This document shows, one piece after another, positions 32,766 through 42,895 of a stretch of DNA of 64,000 nt. Position 1 is the first letter of the stretch; each line of letters opens with the position of its first letter. Source of the stretch: Cytidiella melzeri (Eukaryota; Basidiomycota; Agaricomycetes; Polyporales; Irpicaceae); the NCBI GenBank assembly GCA_022592445.1, contig JABYQR010000195.1:21918-85917 (forward strand). The letters run 5' to 3'. Position numbers and translations under genes: made by a program. The notes under the pieces are model-generated. The model did no database searches and had not been told where the DNA came from. It worked only from the letters and a program-made list of their open reading frames with translations.

Positions 32766-33410
32766 TGATCTTCGCTGAGAATTTCCTACCGTGAATGGAT
32801 CTTTGTCTTCCAGTAAACCTACAATCATGAATTACCATAGGGCTACCATGCTGTCACCTATTGTGCTACTGTTTGTAGTTATGAACGCGCTTCAGCGGTT
32901 CTGTACGTCTTGAACGCTGAGAACATCTGTGACTAGTGCGCTTCGGCGCCTCACGGTCTGTCAACTCTCTTAAGCAGGTACACATCTCCACTACTCACCG
33001 CACATCAGGCTCCATTATTATTGAAAAATAGTTGCTAAATATCTTGAATATTATTTACCTATTGTGCGAATATCCTTGGTGCCCAATATTGGTGAGATAT
33101 TCTGTAAGGAAATGTGCGGGACGGCCACATTGGGCAAAGAAGCTCGATATCGATAGAGTGCGACGTGCGTGACAGAGAATGTTCGTTTTGGCAGCTGAAG
33201 AGCTTGCTGCTCTTCTTCGACGTCCAGGACGATGGCTTGCACGTCCTCGCCTTCGACCGCCGCCTCTCCCTCTCTCTCTTTACCACCACCACCACCCCCC
33301 TCCCCGCCCTCGTCCGCGACGACCAGCCGTCTACGCTCGTTATATGCCGTATCCTTAATTCTCTACTCGCAGGCAAACTTTGCCTAGTCCACAGTGCCTC
33401 CATAGCTTCC
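32766..33410. other. Intergenic, no supported gene
   Basis: 3' region of citrate synthase and upstream region of the small membrane-protein gene. Open frames on both strands are short and low in complexity. Nothing supported. Confidence 0.45.
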
Positions 33411-33832
33411 ATGGCATACTCGTCGGTAACCATACAAGCAGAGCTAATCGGAACATTCATCGAGATTCTCATTTACGGTACGTTCTAAATGTTATTCTCG
33501 CAGGCTTCCTGGCCCTCCTCATTGCTGCAGATATATGTCAGTCTTGTCTTCTTTTTTCTCCGTCTCGCACCGTATATTTATTGTTGACCGACAGCACTCA
33601 GAGCATACGCCGTGTATCTTCTTGCGGCGACTCGCCCAGGCGACGATGCACTCGCGGGACGCGTAACCGACCGTGTCAAATGGTTTTATGCCGTAACGCT
33701 AGTGGTCAATTTGATTTGCACCGGTGAGTACCGGCATTCTTCACTGACAGTGCACTTGACTTTGAATGCATTTTGTGATCTCCTCCTCTAGTTCTCATCG
33801 CTCTCAAAATATGGGTGGGAAAGAGTTTGTGA
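33411..33832 (+). pseudogene. Truncated multi-pass membrane protein, N-terminal part
   Basis: Starts at ATG 33411 (MAYSSVTIQAELIGTFIEIL), a first membrane segment with the LIYG ending common in agaricomycete orphan membrane proteins. The next coding stretch (FLALLIAADI) is reached only by removing a 26-nt GT..AG piece (33478-33503), too short for an ordinary intron. Two normal introns follow, joining SLRAYAVYLLAATRPGDD, VKWFYAVTLVVNLICT and VLIALKIWVGKSL, then TGA 33830-33832. About 95 residues with three membrane segments, where family members have six or seven. The carboxypeptidase starts 51 bases later. Probably a remnant. Confidence 0.45.
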
Positions 33833-33883
33833 AGCAGAATGACCTCGTTTGTGAGTTTGTATCTCAGGTGAAGGTGGTGATAC

Positions 33884-36486
33884 ATGGCATCGAGGGTGGC
33901 TGAGACCCAGAGGTATGAAACAGATGAGCTCGTGATGCATCCTGCGTTTGAAGACTACCAGCTACGTGTCAGAGATCCCGAATTGTGCGACACCTCCGTC
34001 AAGCAACATTCGGGATACTTGGATATCAGCGACGGCAAACATCTGTTCTTCTGGTATGCCCTTTCTTTTTTTTTTCCTTACCCCACCCAGTGTGACAGAT
34101 CTAACACGCTCGACAGGTTCTTTGAATCGCGCAACTCGCCTGAGAAGGCACCTTTGACTCTTTGGCTCAACGGTGGACCAGGCTGCAGCTCTATCACCGG
34201 GTTGCTGTTCGAACTTGGACCGTGTAGCATTGCCGACGAAGGCAAGAACACGACGTTCAATCCCTACTCCTGGACCCTACACTCCAACGTCATCTTCCTT
34301 GACCAGCCCGTCAATGTCGGATACTCTTACTCTGACGACGGCTCAACCGTTGACACGAGCCCCGTCGCAGCTGAGGATGTATACGCATTTCTCGAGCTCT
34401 TCATTGACCGATACCCCGAGTACGCCGCTGCGCCCTTCCACCTCGCAGCAGAGAGCTACGGCGGAACCTACGCACCCAACATTGCCAACGTCATCCACAA
34501 GAAGAACAAGGCTCTTGCTGTCGCCGCTCGTCCTGCGCCTCGGGTAAAGAAGATCAACCTGTCTAGTGTCATGGATGGCCTGACTAGCCCTTAATTTTCG
34601 CAATTTACCTCTTGTTTTTATCTGTAAAACTCCAGGCTACAACCTAGTTTCAATTCTCTCTGCATAAACTCCTTTGCACATCTATTAAGCGCCCGTATCA
34701 CGTGGCTTAGACGCTCCACACGGTCACATTACTTGCTACTACGTCACACTGGCATGTGACTTAGCTTAAGTAAGACCACATGGCTACAAGCACATGGCTC
34801 AGCCCATAGCTAGGGTTTGACGTCATAAATACTGTCCACATGGGCTCCTTATTGTTCTTTCCTTATTGTTCTCTTTATGGAAGGATGTTCTCACAGGTGT
34901 GGGAATGGAATACAATAGTTGGTCTCCTTTTAGATAGATTCTCTCACGGGTAGAGTTCTTGGCAAGGTCTAGACAATAGCTATTGTTCTCCTTTAGGTAG
35001 TTCTTTTGTTCTTCGTTCCCATGGCTTCTTGCAAAGCCTGCCCTCAACATGGTCTGTGCGCAGGTCCCTGAAGTCTATATAAGCAGCTACATGTACGCTC
35101 CTAGCCCCATCTCGACCTCTTGGTCTTTACTGGGCTAGGTAAGCACACCCCTCCTGTACTACATAGCTAGTAGTACCCAATACTAACTTGGTCTTTACTG
35201 GGCTAGATATCTGTATAAGGTCTATAGCTGGTGAGAGCATTGTGCTATACGCCTGCCACCACCTCGTCGTCGTCTTCCACTCCGTGTCCCTAGTTGTTAC
35301 GTCGAGCTCCGTCTCCGTGACATCTAGTGTCATCCTCGCCAACGGAATCACAGACCTGCACACACAGTTCGCAACTATTCCAGATTGGGCCTGTGAGGGC
35401 CCTTATGCTGTGTATGACAACCCCGAGGGAGCACAGTGTCAGTCGTTGAGGAGCAAGGTGCCTACTTGCCAACAGCTTATTCAGTCGTGCTATACCTTCA
35501 ACTCGAGGTGGACGTGTGTGCCGGCGGCAGCGTATTGTTACAGTAAGATGATGGGTCCTCTACAGCGTGAGTGTCGGTTGTTGTGGTATGCTGGCAGTGT
35601 CTGACGTCGAGTGGGCTCAGGACTTGGCTTGAACATGTATGACGTTCGCAAGAAATGGTGTGTGTCTTATGCTGTTGAGTTTCAATTCCTGAGATGATTT
35701 TTCGCTGCTAGTGATTGCTCAAAGGACGGCGACCTGTGCTACAGACAGATGGGCTGGATTGACGTGTGGATGAACAACGCCGAGAACAAGAAAGTGCTCG
35801 GTGTCCCTGCGAACCTCCAATTTGACTCGTGCAATATGGAAGTCAACCAGGCATTTTTCAAGCAGGGCGATGGCATGCACAACAGCGCAGCACTTTTACC
35901 CGACATCATCAACGACGACGTGAAACTGCTAGTCTACACCGGAAACGCCGATTCCATGTGCAACTTTATGGTATGGCAAAGGACAATAAACCCACACTTT
36001 TTTTTGACTGTGGACTGACTGACCGGGTGGTTGGTGCAGGGTAACGAAGCGTGGGTGGAGAAGCTGGAGCACAAGTTCCACAGCGAGTTTGTGAAGAGCA
36101 TTTCTACGAAGTGGACTACGCTCGGTTCTGGGCGTGTGGCTGGTGAAGTGCGCTTTGCGGGTGGAAACGGGTTTACGGCGGGCAACGTGACATTTGTGCA
36201 GGTGCTCGAGGCTGGGCATATGGTGCCGTTTGATCAGCCCAAAGCTGCCTTGGTAAGGTGTACAATACAAATGGTTGTGAGGCATGTTCTGATTTTTTTT
36301 TTTGGTGTGTAGGATATGTTCACTCGGTGGATCACGGACGTCCCACTTCTGGTTGCCTCGACATGTAGAGTGCGTACGCGGAGGTTGTCTAGAGAATGGC
36401 TGGCACGATGCAGGTCGCGACCAAGGTGTGTGTCTTGCTGCCCCGGGTCTTCAAAGCTTACAACTTTTCGAATGCAGGTATATTGA
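33884..36486 (+). pseudogene. Serine carboxypeptidase (carboxypeptidase Y type), disrupted by a solo LTR
   Basis: A peptidase of family S10, normally secreted or vacuolar. Exon 1 (33884-34053) encodes [12 protein letters not shown]; exon 2 (from 34117) has [27 protein letters not shown] and the catalytic Ser in [10 protein letters not shown]. At 34567 a solo LTR enters and adds a stop at 34592-34594. After it the frame resumes (VILANGITDLHTQF), then CSKDGDLCYRQM, the catalytic Asp in YTGNADSMCNF and His in LEAGHMVPFDQP. Six host introns are normal. Oddities: no signal peptide at the start ([12 protein letters not shown]), and the end lacks the usual stop after FTRWI, reading on about 50 residues to TGA 36484-36486. 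Catalytic Ser/Asp/His are all present. Confidence 0.92.
34567..35322 (+). mobile_element. Solo LTR, family A, inside the carboxypeptidase gene
   Basis: 756 bp from TGTCATGGATGG to CTCCGTGACA, flanked by TCTAG on both sides (34562-34566 and 35323-35327). It aligns along its whole length with the LTR at 3531-4287, including the TATA-like TCTATATAAG and the duplicated GGTCTTTACTGGGCTAG. Deleting it with one TCTAG restores the peptidase frame across VKKINLSS to VILANG. Confidence 0.96.
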
Positions 36487-37917
36487 TGGATCCGGAAGCC
36501 GTCAATTGCAAGTCTTGATATCAACCGGCACGCGGATCCTGCTCGTGCAGCGTTCATGTACGTCGACGGAGCTTGGAATTCCAGCTGAACTCACGCGAAT
36601 CCTGCTTGCGCGACAGCGACATCGACATTGACCGAACTTCGAACTATTTTGCCAACCGCATGGCGCTATGCGTGCATTGACAACAACAGCAGGTCAATTA
36701 TGAGCGTAATTCTCATACACACGTCATGTATCCGTACACGTACAGTCTGCACACATATATGGAAGTACTGTCAACTGCCATGAGAATGCCGAGCTGAATG
36801 CGAGCGCGAGAACCGCGATATAGGGCGGCGGCCGCTGGTCATGAACTTAAAATATACGAGCAATATGACAATGATATGCGGTCTTTATAAGCATATATCA
36901 TTGTCATGTTCTTCGGGCGCATGTAAAGAATATGTGAACAATATCTCATATATTCAGCGCCTATATTTCAATAATAATAGAGGCTGACGTGCAGTGACTG
37001 TTGTAGAACCAGCTTTGCAAATTTATTTGCATCGAGCGTATTGAAAAAAGTGTGGGCACATGAGTGTTGGCCCAAAAATTACAATTTTTTCTTTATTTCC
37101 TAGAAGACCATCTCACGTATGATATCCGGAGGTTTGAAGGATGAGAAATCGTGTAATACGACGAGCGGAACGTTGCCGTCGTCGAGAGTCAGGTTTTGCA
37201 AAAGCGTACCCGTTTTGAGTCACAAATTGATGCTATTGTCACACGGCAAGTTCAATCACTGCTCGGCTTGTCACGAAGCGCCCTTGTACAGAGGTTGAGT
37301 CGAAGTAGACGAAGCTACATTTACATCGCGTGAGAGACGAACGTAGCTAGAAAATTATACGAGTATGTACAGCAAAGGAGTGAATTTATATACAAATCAA
37401 AAGAGTGGCTATTATTTCACAAGCACAGTCGAGTATGCGTCATTGGTCGCCATGTATATTACACTAATCGGAGTTTGAACCCCTTGTCACTCTGCTTGCG
37501 CCTTTTGTCACGACAATTCAGAATTTTCCCCTCCCAAGCTCACTCGCATTTCTGACAATGAGTTGAAGCTTAGGAAATGAAGCGGTGGTGTAGGCGAGGT
37601 AGATTCCAGGTTTTTGTGCTCACCGCTCGCTGGGATCTTTGGGATCTTGTCAGATATGGTCAGATATGCGTGTACAAGACGGCAGAAAACACACCGGTAA
37701 CACTCGGTAGCCTGCATCCCTCCCTCGAATATTACAAAAAGTACATGTACATATTGTTTGAGGAAAATTCTATATAATACATCTTTTACCGGTACAAAAA
37801 ACAAGGTGTGATTGAGGCTGGAGGCTGATTTGCAACAGCGTACCCGTTTGCAAAAGGGGTTCTACAACAGTACAGCTCAGTCTAAACTTACGCTCGTGAC
37901 GGTCCTCTACTCTCTCC
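36487..37917. other. Intergenic, with a possible C-terminal exon remnant
   Basis: AT-rich with many short inverted repeats (for example around 36855-36905, GACAATGATATGC and GCATATATCATTGTC). On the minus strand, about 37220-37101, a stretch reads GTLLQNLTLDDGNVPLVV and ends FKPPDIIREMVF plus stop. It looks like a genuine protein C-terminus, but the upstream exons were not found. The word CGTACCCGTTTTG is repeated (about 37208 and 37840). Confidence 0.4.
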
Positions 37918-38766
37918 ATGTCGGATGCCCGAGCTCTCTTGAAGGCCAAAAGACAAGAGGCCCGTGTTAGTCACCCATTGGCGGGCTATACCTCCGCTGG
38001 CCAACTGCGCTGCGTAGCTTGTGGTACCAATGTCAAGCACACTTCTTCATGGGAGGGCCATGTTGGGAGTAAAGGGCACCGCGTGAATGCGGCTAGACTA
38101 AGGGAGACCCAGCAGATGGAAGTGGAGAGGCAACGGATGGTCATGAAGGACTCCGGGAAGCGGAAAGCAGAGGACGAGGACGACGAGGACATGGCACAGG
38201 AAGAGAGCAGTACGAAGAAGCGAAAGCTCAGCCCCGTGGAGGCTCGATACATCTCAGCTCAGACCACTGCCCTCACGACCACAAGTGACTTTCCTGCAGA
38301 TTTCTTCTCGGACCCATCGCACGCCCCGCCACCGCTCAGCTCAGACGACGAAGGCGAGGAAGAAATGAAATCGAGGTCCACTCTAGCACAGGCTGCTCCT
38401 CTAGACGCAGAATGGGAGGCTTTTCAGCAGACAGTGCTGAACGCTCCGGACAAAGGCCAGACATATGACCGTGCCACTGTCTTTGCAGAGCCCGTGCTTG
38501 CTGCGGAAGTGCCAGAAGGGTTTCCTCCACGCGAAGGGGGGAGTAGCATGGCAGAAACAGAGGCTGCGCCGCTGACGGAGACCGAAATCAGGCGGAATAA
38601 GGAGCAAGAGGAGCGTGAACTCATCATGGACAGGTTAATGCAGGAGGAGAGAGCACAGGAGGAAGCAGACGCGAAAGTTTCCATGCTGAAACAGAGGTTA
38701 AAAAGCCTGCGAAAGCATCGTGAAGCGGCAAAGACGGCGAGGGAGAGCAGGGATAAAGAGTCGTGA
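37918..38766 (+). CDS. ZNF830-like (CCDC16) U1-type zinc finger protein
   Basis: Single exon, 282 residues, start MSDARALLKAKRQEARVSHP. One C2H2 finger of the U1/matrin type near residue 36 (CVACGTNVKHTSSWEGHVGS, closing with KGHR), followed by a basic helix, an acidic stretch (DEDDEDMAQEE) and a nuclear-localisation-like TKKRKLS. The C-terminal third is a long charged coiled coil (EQEERELIMDRLMQEERAQE). This layout is that of ZNF830, a nuclear protein found with spliceosomes and needed for genome stability in animals; the fungal role is inferred. It is convergent with COX10, with only 37 bp between the stops. Confidence 0.8.
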   Translation: MSDARALLKAKRQEARVSHPLAGYTSAGQLRCVACGTNVKHTSSWEGHVGSKGHRVNAARLRETQQMEVERQRMVMKDSGKRKAEDEDDEDMAQEESSTKKRKLSPVEARYISAQTTALTTTSDFPADFFSDPSHAPPPLSSDDEGEEEMKSRSTLAQAAPLDAEWEAFQQTVLNAPDKGQTYDRATVFAEPVLAAEVPEGFPPREGGSSMAETEAAPLTETEIRRNKEQEERELIMDRLMQEERAQEEADAKVSMLKQRLKSLRKHREAAKTARESRDKES

Positions 38767-38803
38767 CTATTTCGCAGTATGTCTTCTATATACAGTGGTT
38801 ACA

Positions 38804-40126
38804 CTATGCTGCATGTACGCCTGACACAGACACTTCAGCAGTACGCGTTTCCTCAGTCTCAGTGCGCCAACCTATCCGCGACGACCAATCCATACCCTGC
38901 TTATGAAACATCATAAGCCCGAGGATAACAGGTAGAAACCATAAGCTCTGTTGAAACAGCGCCCTCGCTTGCTTTCCTGATCCCGTTCTCCAAAATTTCC
39001 ACGCCGCCCCCACGAACATGGCGTTGGGCACAAGACTCGTCAAAGCGAATGCCCATGTAGTGAGTCCAGATAGCGGTACGAGAATTGAGCATATCGGAAT
39101 GAAGAGAATGGCATGCCGGAGAGCGACGAGTCTGTTTTTGGAGGGTGAGATGACGCATAGCATGTGGTAGCCTGCTTGCGCATATGCCTCCCGCACGAAA
39201 TGTGAAAGGGCATTGAAATGAGGAAATTCCCAGCTGAACAACACCATAAACAGTGCCAACGGCGCCAGTGGGTTGTCGACCAACGAGATGTCTACAGGTG
39301 AGGAGGCGAGGAATGAAGGGAGGAACAAAGTGATTGGATGATCGAGGGAAGGCAACAAGTGCCCCCCGCACGCGGTCCACCCCATGAGAGGAGGTATTGC
39401 ACCGACGACAGACCCTACCCAGGTGTTCCATGCAGTATGTCTCTTGAGCCATGTATAGGGGCCTGCGTACAGTGCTATGTTGAGTAGGCCAAGCCAGGCC
39501 GTAGTAGGGTTGACTACCGTCCACAGAAGCAAAGGACCCGACACTCCTGTGGCAGTTGCGAAGCAAGCAGCATGCACCGGTGTTATTGCTCTGCGGACTA
39601 GAGGGCGCATACGAGTACGAGCCATCTGGGCGTCGAATGGGACCTCTTGCAGTTGGTTGAGTGAATTGGCTGCCGCTGAGCATAAAGCTGTACCTGCAGC
39701 AGTGGCGAGAAGTACGGGAATCGTGGTTGGCAGGGGTGAAAGCGCGACACCTCCCATCGCAGTCAAAACAATCAACGTGGTGAGGTGTGACTTGGAAAGT
39801 TGAGTGTAAACCTTTAAGAGTCGTCGAGGCGTAAGTACTTCAGATGGTTTGTACTCTGTCAACGGTACAGTTTCTATTGCCTGTGCGTCCTTTGCAACGT
39901 TGGTTGAGCTGATGGCTCTTGCTGTGCGCCGTGACAGAGAGTTGGGGGGATACTGGATCGAATGAACCGACGTCGCTGACTTCCACTGGGCATTGTGGAA
40001 GAAAAACGACGCAAATACCAGAGACTTTGCTGATGATGAATACCTGACTGCAGATGTCTGCAGTCTCCAGTTTGGTGTGCCTCTGCGACGGACGCACAGC
40101 CCTATAGAGCCAAATGTCCTCTGCAT
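38804..40126 (-). CDS. COX10: Protoheme IX farnesyltransferase, mitochondrial (heme A synthesis)
   Basis: UbiA-family prenyltransferase that converts heme B to heme O in the inner mitochondrial membrane, for cytochrome c oxidase. Intronless, 440 residues from ATG 40126 (MQRTFGSIGLCVRRRGTP), giving an Arg-rich presequence; the frame is open further upstream to 40354, but that part looks non-coding. The first Asp-rich region is LNQLQEVPFDAQMARTRMRP, as in COX10 proteins. Further hallmarks: YTWLKRHTAWNTWVGSVVGA, FSWEFPHFNALSHF and YHMLCVISPSKN. About eight membrane segments. It is divergent from U1-70K with about 300 bp between starts. Confidence 0.95.
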   Translation of the reverse strand: MQRTFGSIGLCVRRRGTPNWRLQTSAVRYSSSAKSLVFASFFFHNAQWKSATSVHSIQYPPNSLSRRTARAISSTNVAKDAQAIETVPLTEYKPSEVLTPRRLLKVYTQLSKSHLTTLIVLTAMGGVALSPLPTTIPVLLATAAGTALCSAAANSLNQLQEVPFDAQMARTRMRPLVRRAITPVHAACFATATGVSGPLLLWTVVNPTTAWLGLLNIALYAGPYTWLKRHTAWNTWVGSVVGAIPPLMGWTACGGHLLPSLDHPITLFLPSFLASSPVDISLVDNPLAPLALFMVLFSWEFPHFNALSHFVREAYAQAGYHMLCVISPSKNRLVALRHAILFIPICSILVPLSGLTTWAFALTSLVPNAMFVGAAWKFWRTGSGKQARALFQQSLWFLPVILGLMMFHKQGMDWSSRIGWRTETEETRTAEVSVSGVHAA

Positions 40127-40429
40127 GCGTACTGGAAACGTTGTTAGCTCGACAGAGTGCTGCCAAAGAGATGAGGTACTTGCCTGTGCGTTCGCGATGC
40201 TCGAGGTCGCTATGCAAGCACCGGCGGCGCCAGCCGGCCCAGCCAAAATTGCCGCACGTGAGCAGTGCAACTTGTCCTCTTCCATCGCCACCAGGTCGAC
40301 CTCCAGCAATAGGAACGACGACCACAGCAGGCACCTCGCCCGCCATACCACCAAGCTCTCGGACTTCTGCCGTAATTTAAGCCTTACTATCTACTCTACC
40401 AAAACCAAACATAGTCCTTCGGGCCAAAT

Positions 40430-41875
40430 ATGCCTGGCACCCACTTGCTACCACCGAATCTCCTCAAGCTCTTCGCCCCTCGTCCCCCTCTGCCGTATCT
40501 TCGACCTCTGGATCGTGATATTGATCGTGTGCACAACAAAAATGTCGGAGGCGTTGGACAGATACTAGCAGGCCTCCGTGAGGAGAAGACTCAGGGTATG
40601 CTCAACACTGGCGAGGGCGAAGGCATGGAAGAAGGCGAAGAGCCGAACTTTACCCTTGCTGAAGAGACAAAACGGCAAATTCGGAGGGAAGAGAGAAAGA
40701 AGAAAAGGACAGAGGAGTTCAAAAGTGCAAAAGAGACTTGTATGTTGCTTGCCCGTCGTGCATCTTGTGCGCTTCTGACCATTACTGCCACCCGTACATA
40801 GACAAGCCAGCAGATGACCCAGAGGCGGTGGGCGATCCCTACAAGACTCTTTTCATATCTCGTCTAGTATGTGAAACGTAAATTGTGCTCATAAAACTTA
40901 TACTGACTTCTTTCCACCAGCATAAAGGCGCAATGGACACTGACCTCCGTCGAGAATTCGAAGGCTTTGGAAGCATAGAAAGGGTGAGAATAGTTCGCGA
41001 CAAAAAAGGGCGTAGCAGAGGCTACGCGTTCATCGTCTTTGAGCGTGAACGCGATATGAAAGGTAAAAGCTATTTCTACTCATCGCATGCATGTTTAACA
41101 TCAGCGAATCCGTTGCGGTTTGTACCCTTCATTTTGATTCCCCTTTAGCTGCTTACAAGGAATCCGACCGATTACACATCATGGGAAAGCGAGTTCTTGT
41201 AGATGTTGAGCGCGGTCGTACGGTAAGAGGGTGGAAGCCACGTCGTCTTGGTGGAGGTCTAGGCGGCAGACCCAAGCCAGAAGTTTCCGCTCCCGCTTTC
41301 ATAGGAGGAAGTGCCGGCCCCGGCGGCGGCCTAGGCGGAGGCAGCGACAGAGGTGGTTTCCGTGGTGGTCGCGGTGGCTTCCGCGGTGGAGACAGAAGTG
41401 GAGATAGGGGTGGTTTCCGTGGTGGTCGCGGAGGTTTCAGAGGTGGAGGAGGTGGGTTTGGAGGTGGAGGAGGGGGTGGTGGATTCGGCGGAGGTAGAGA
41501 TGACTTTGGTGGAGGCGGGCGAGGCGGATTTAGAGGAGGCTTTCGGTCGGTAACGTCTCTCGCTGCTCGACGGTCGGATGCTGATGTCTTCCTACTTGCA
41601 GCGGTGGGCGTGGAGGAGGCATTGGCTACCAAGGCGGTGGGTTCAACGACCATGGTCAAAATGGATTTGGTGGGCCACCTGGGCCACCGAATGGACAAGG
41701 CGGTCCTGGAGGGTTTGGGGGTCCGCCTGGTGGTGGGTATGGTGGCGGACCTGGCGGGTTCGGGCCTCCGGGCGGTGGGTATGGTGGTGGCGGGGGCGGT
41801 GGCTTCCGTGGTGATCTCAAGCGCGAAGGTGGTGGTGGGTATGATGACCGCGACTCAAAACGACCCCGGTACTAG
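40430..41875 (+). CDS. SNP1: U1 small nuclear ribonucleoprotein 70 kDa protein
   Basis: Binds stem-loop I of U1 snRNA and helps define 5' splice sites. Five exons. The N-terminal U1-70K region is [20 protein letters not shown], then [12 protein letters not shown]. The RRM spans exons 2-4: RNP2 [25 protein letters not shown]1 RGYAFIVF, and a tail with [20 protein letters not shown], the typical U1-70K box. The C-terminus is a Gly/Arg-rich low-complexity region with RGGFRGG repeats and a PPG-rich part, ending SKRPRY, instead of the RS/RD tail of animals. The last intron (about 41549-41600) has the donor GTCGGTAACG by frame. Confidence 0.95.
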
Positions 41876-42224
41876 TTCGACGTTATACTGTTTGATTGCG
41901 ACCCACTTTTTCTAGGCCTTTCACAGGTAAAGACGCACTCGCACGTCAATGTGGGTTGTGTAAGTACCAGTGTTTGGCACGTCACCCTTTTATTGTCTCT
42001 GTCCGGCTCTTGTCTCATGCGAAGGTTTGTATGTATTGCTGCCTACCAGACAAGTATGAAGTATAGCTGTTACTGCAAATAGTCACCTATTTGCACGAAT
42101 TTTCGTGGATTCGGCAACTGCTGCAATCTAGTTGACATTCATAATTAGGCCATGTAGGAGAATTTAACAGGGAGCATCTATTTCGACCATACGTCGTTCG
42201 AATAGACTGGGCCACGGTGGCACC

Positions 42225-42763
42225 TTAGGGCTCCAGAGAGGCAGGGAAAGTGCCGCTCTCCCGCTGCTCATCCCACCTCGAGATCTGATACGAACGGTGT
42301 CAATCATTTGGGAATATGCTCCACGACATTGTCAGATTGCTTACCCATTCATCTGAGGGGGTTGCCAGTAGCATTTGGTCAGGAACATGTAATAACAGAG
42401 GGAAAATGAACGCACTAGGGCAGAGAGAGTTGTAAGCACGCTTGAACTGCTTGCAAGGCGCAAAGTCATCTCCCTTGGCAGCCACGCATTTGAAGTAGTC
42501 AGTGTAATTCTGGAAGCTGTGACGCCTCAGAGATGTGCAGTAGTCTAGAGAATGGAGCTTTATACCAGTGACGGGTTTGGTTGGTGTTGGGGAAGCGGGC
42601 TGCGAGGGGGTAGTGTTAGTTGGAATGGGTTGCTGGAAGCGGTAGAAAATCGAACCGTCGAAGCCAGCGGTTTGGAGGATGTACTTGCTGTGTGTCCTGT
42701 TAGTCAAGGACTTCTGCAGAGAGAGCGCGCGTAGTAGTACCTCTGGAGCTCAGACTCAGACAT
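42225..42763 (-). CDS. COX12: Cytochrome c oxidase subunit VIb
   Basis: Small intermembrane-space subunit of complex IV with a twin Cx9C/Cx10C fold. The coding order on the minus strand is HSKYILQTAGFD, joined to ARFPNTNQTRH, then CFQNYTDYFKCVAAKGDDFA with PCKQFKRAYNSLCP, then NEW, then ISRWDEQRESGTFP and SLEP stop. The first Cys of the motif is created across an exon junction (TG|C, acceptor about 42506). At least four introns. The first exon is uncertain: MSESELQ (ATG 42763) is likely but the donor phase is not clean. All four structural Cys are present. It is divergent from PRP18 and convergent with U1-70K. Confidence 0.9.
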
Positions 42764-42895
42764 GTTGAGGAAGTGGTTGAGGATGAGGACGACGAGGACG
42801 AGGACGATGCGGGTATTGGCGGAAGATCAAAAGGCGCGAACGCGCGAGAAAAGCCCAGCCATCCCGGGCGTCTACTATTGCTCACACATACACTC

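Noticed and set aside
40127..40354. Upstream extension of COX10 by 76 codons
   Set aside because: The extension has no mitochondrial presequence character and runs through the shared promoter. The Met at 40126 gives a good presequence.
41153..41698. Long minus-strand proline-rich open frame
   Set aside because: It is the antisense of the Gly/Arg-rich tail of U1-70K. GGN-rich coding DNA leaves the opposite strand free of stops.
42773..42895. Acidic upstream extension of PRP18
   Set aside because: It is in frame, but family members start at the [11 protein letters not shown] helix and the extension overlaps the COX6B/PRP18 promoter region.
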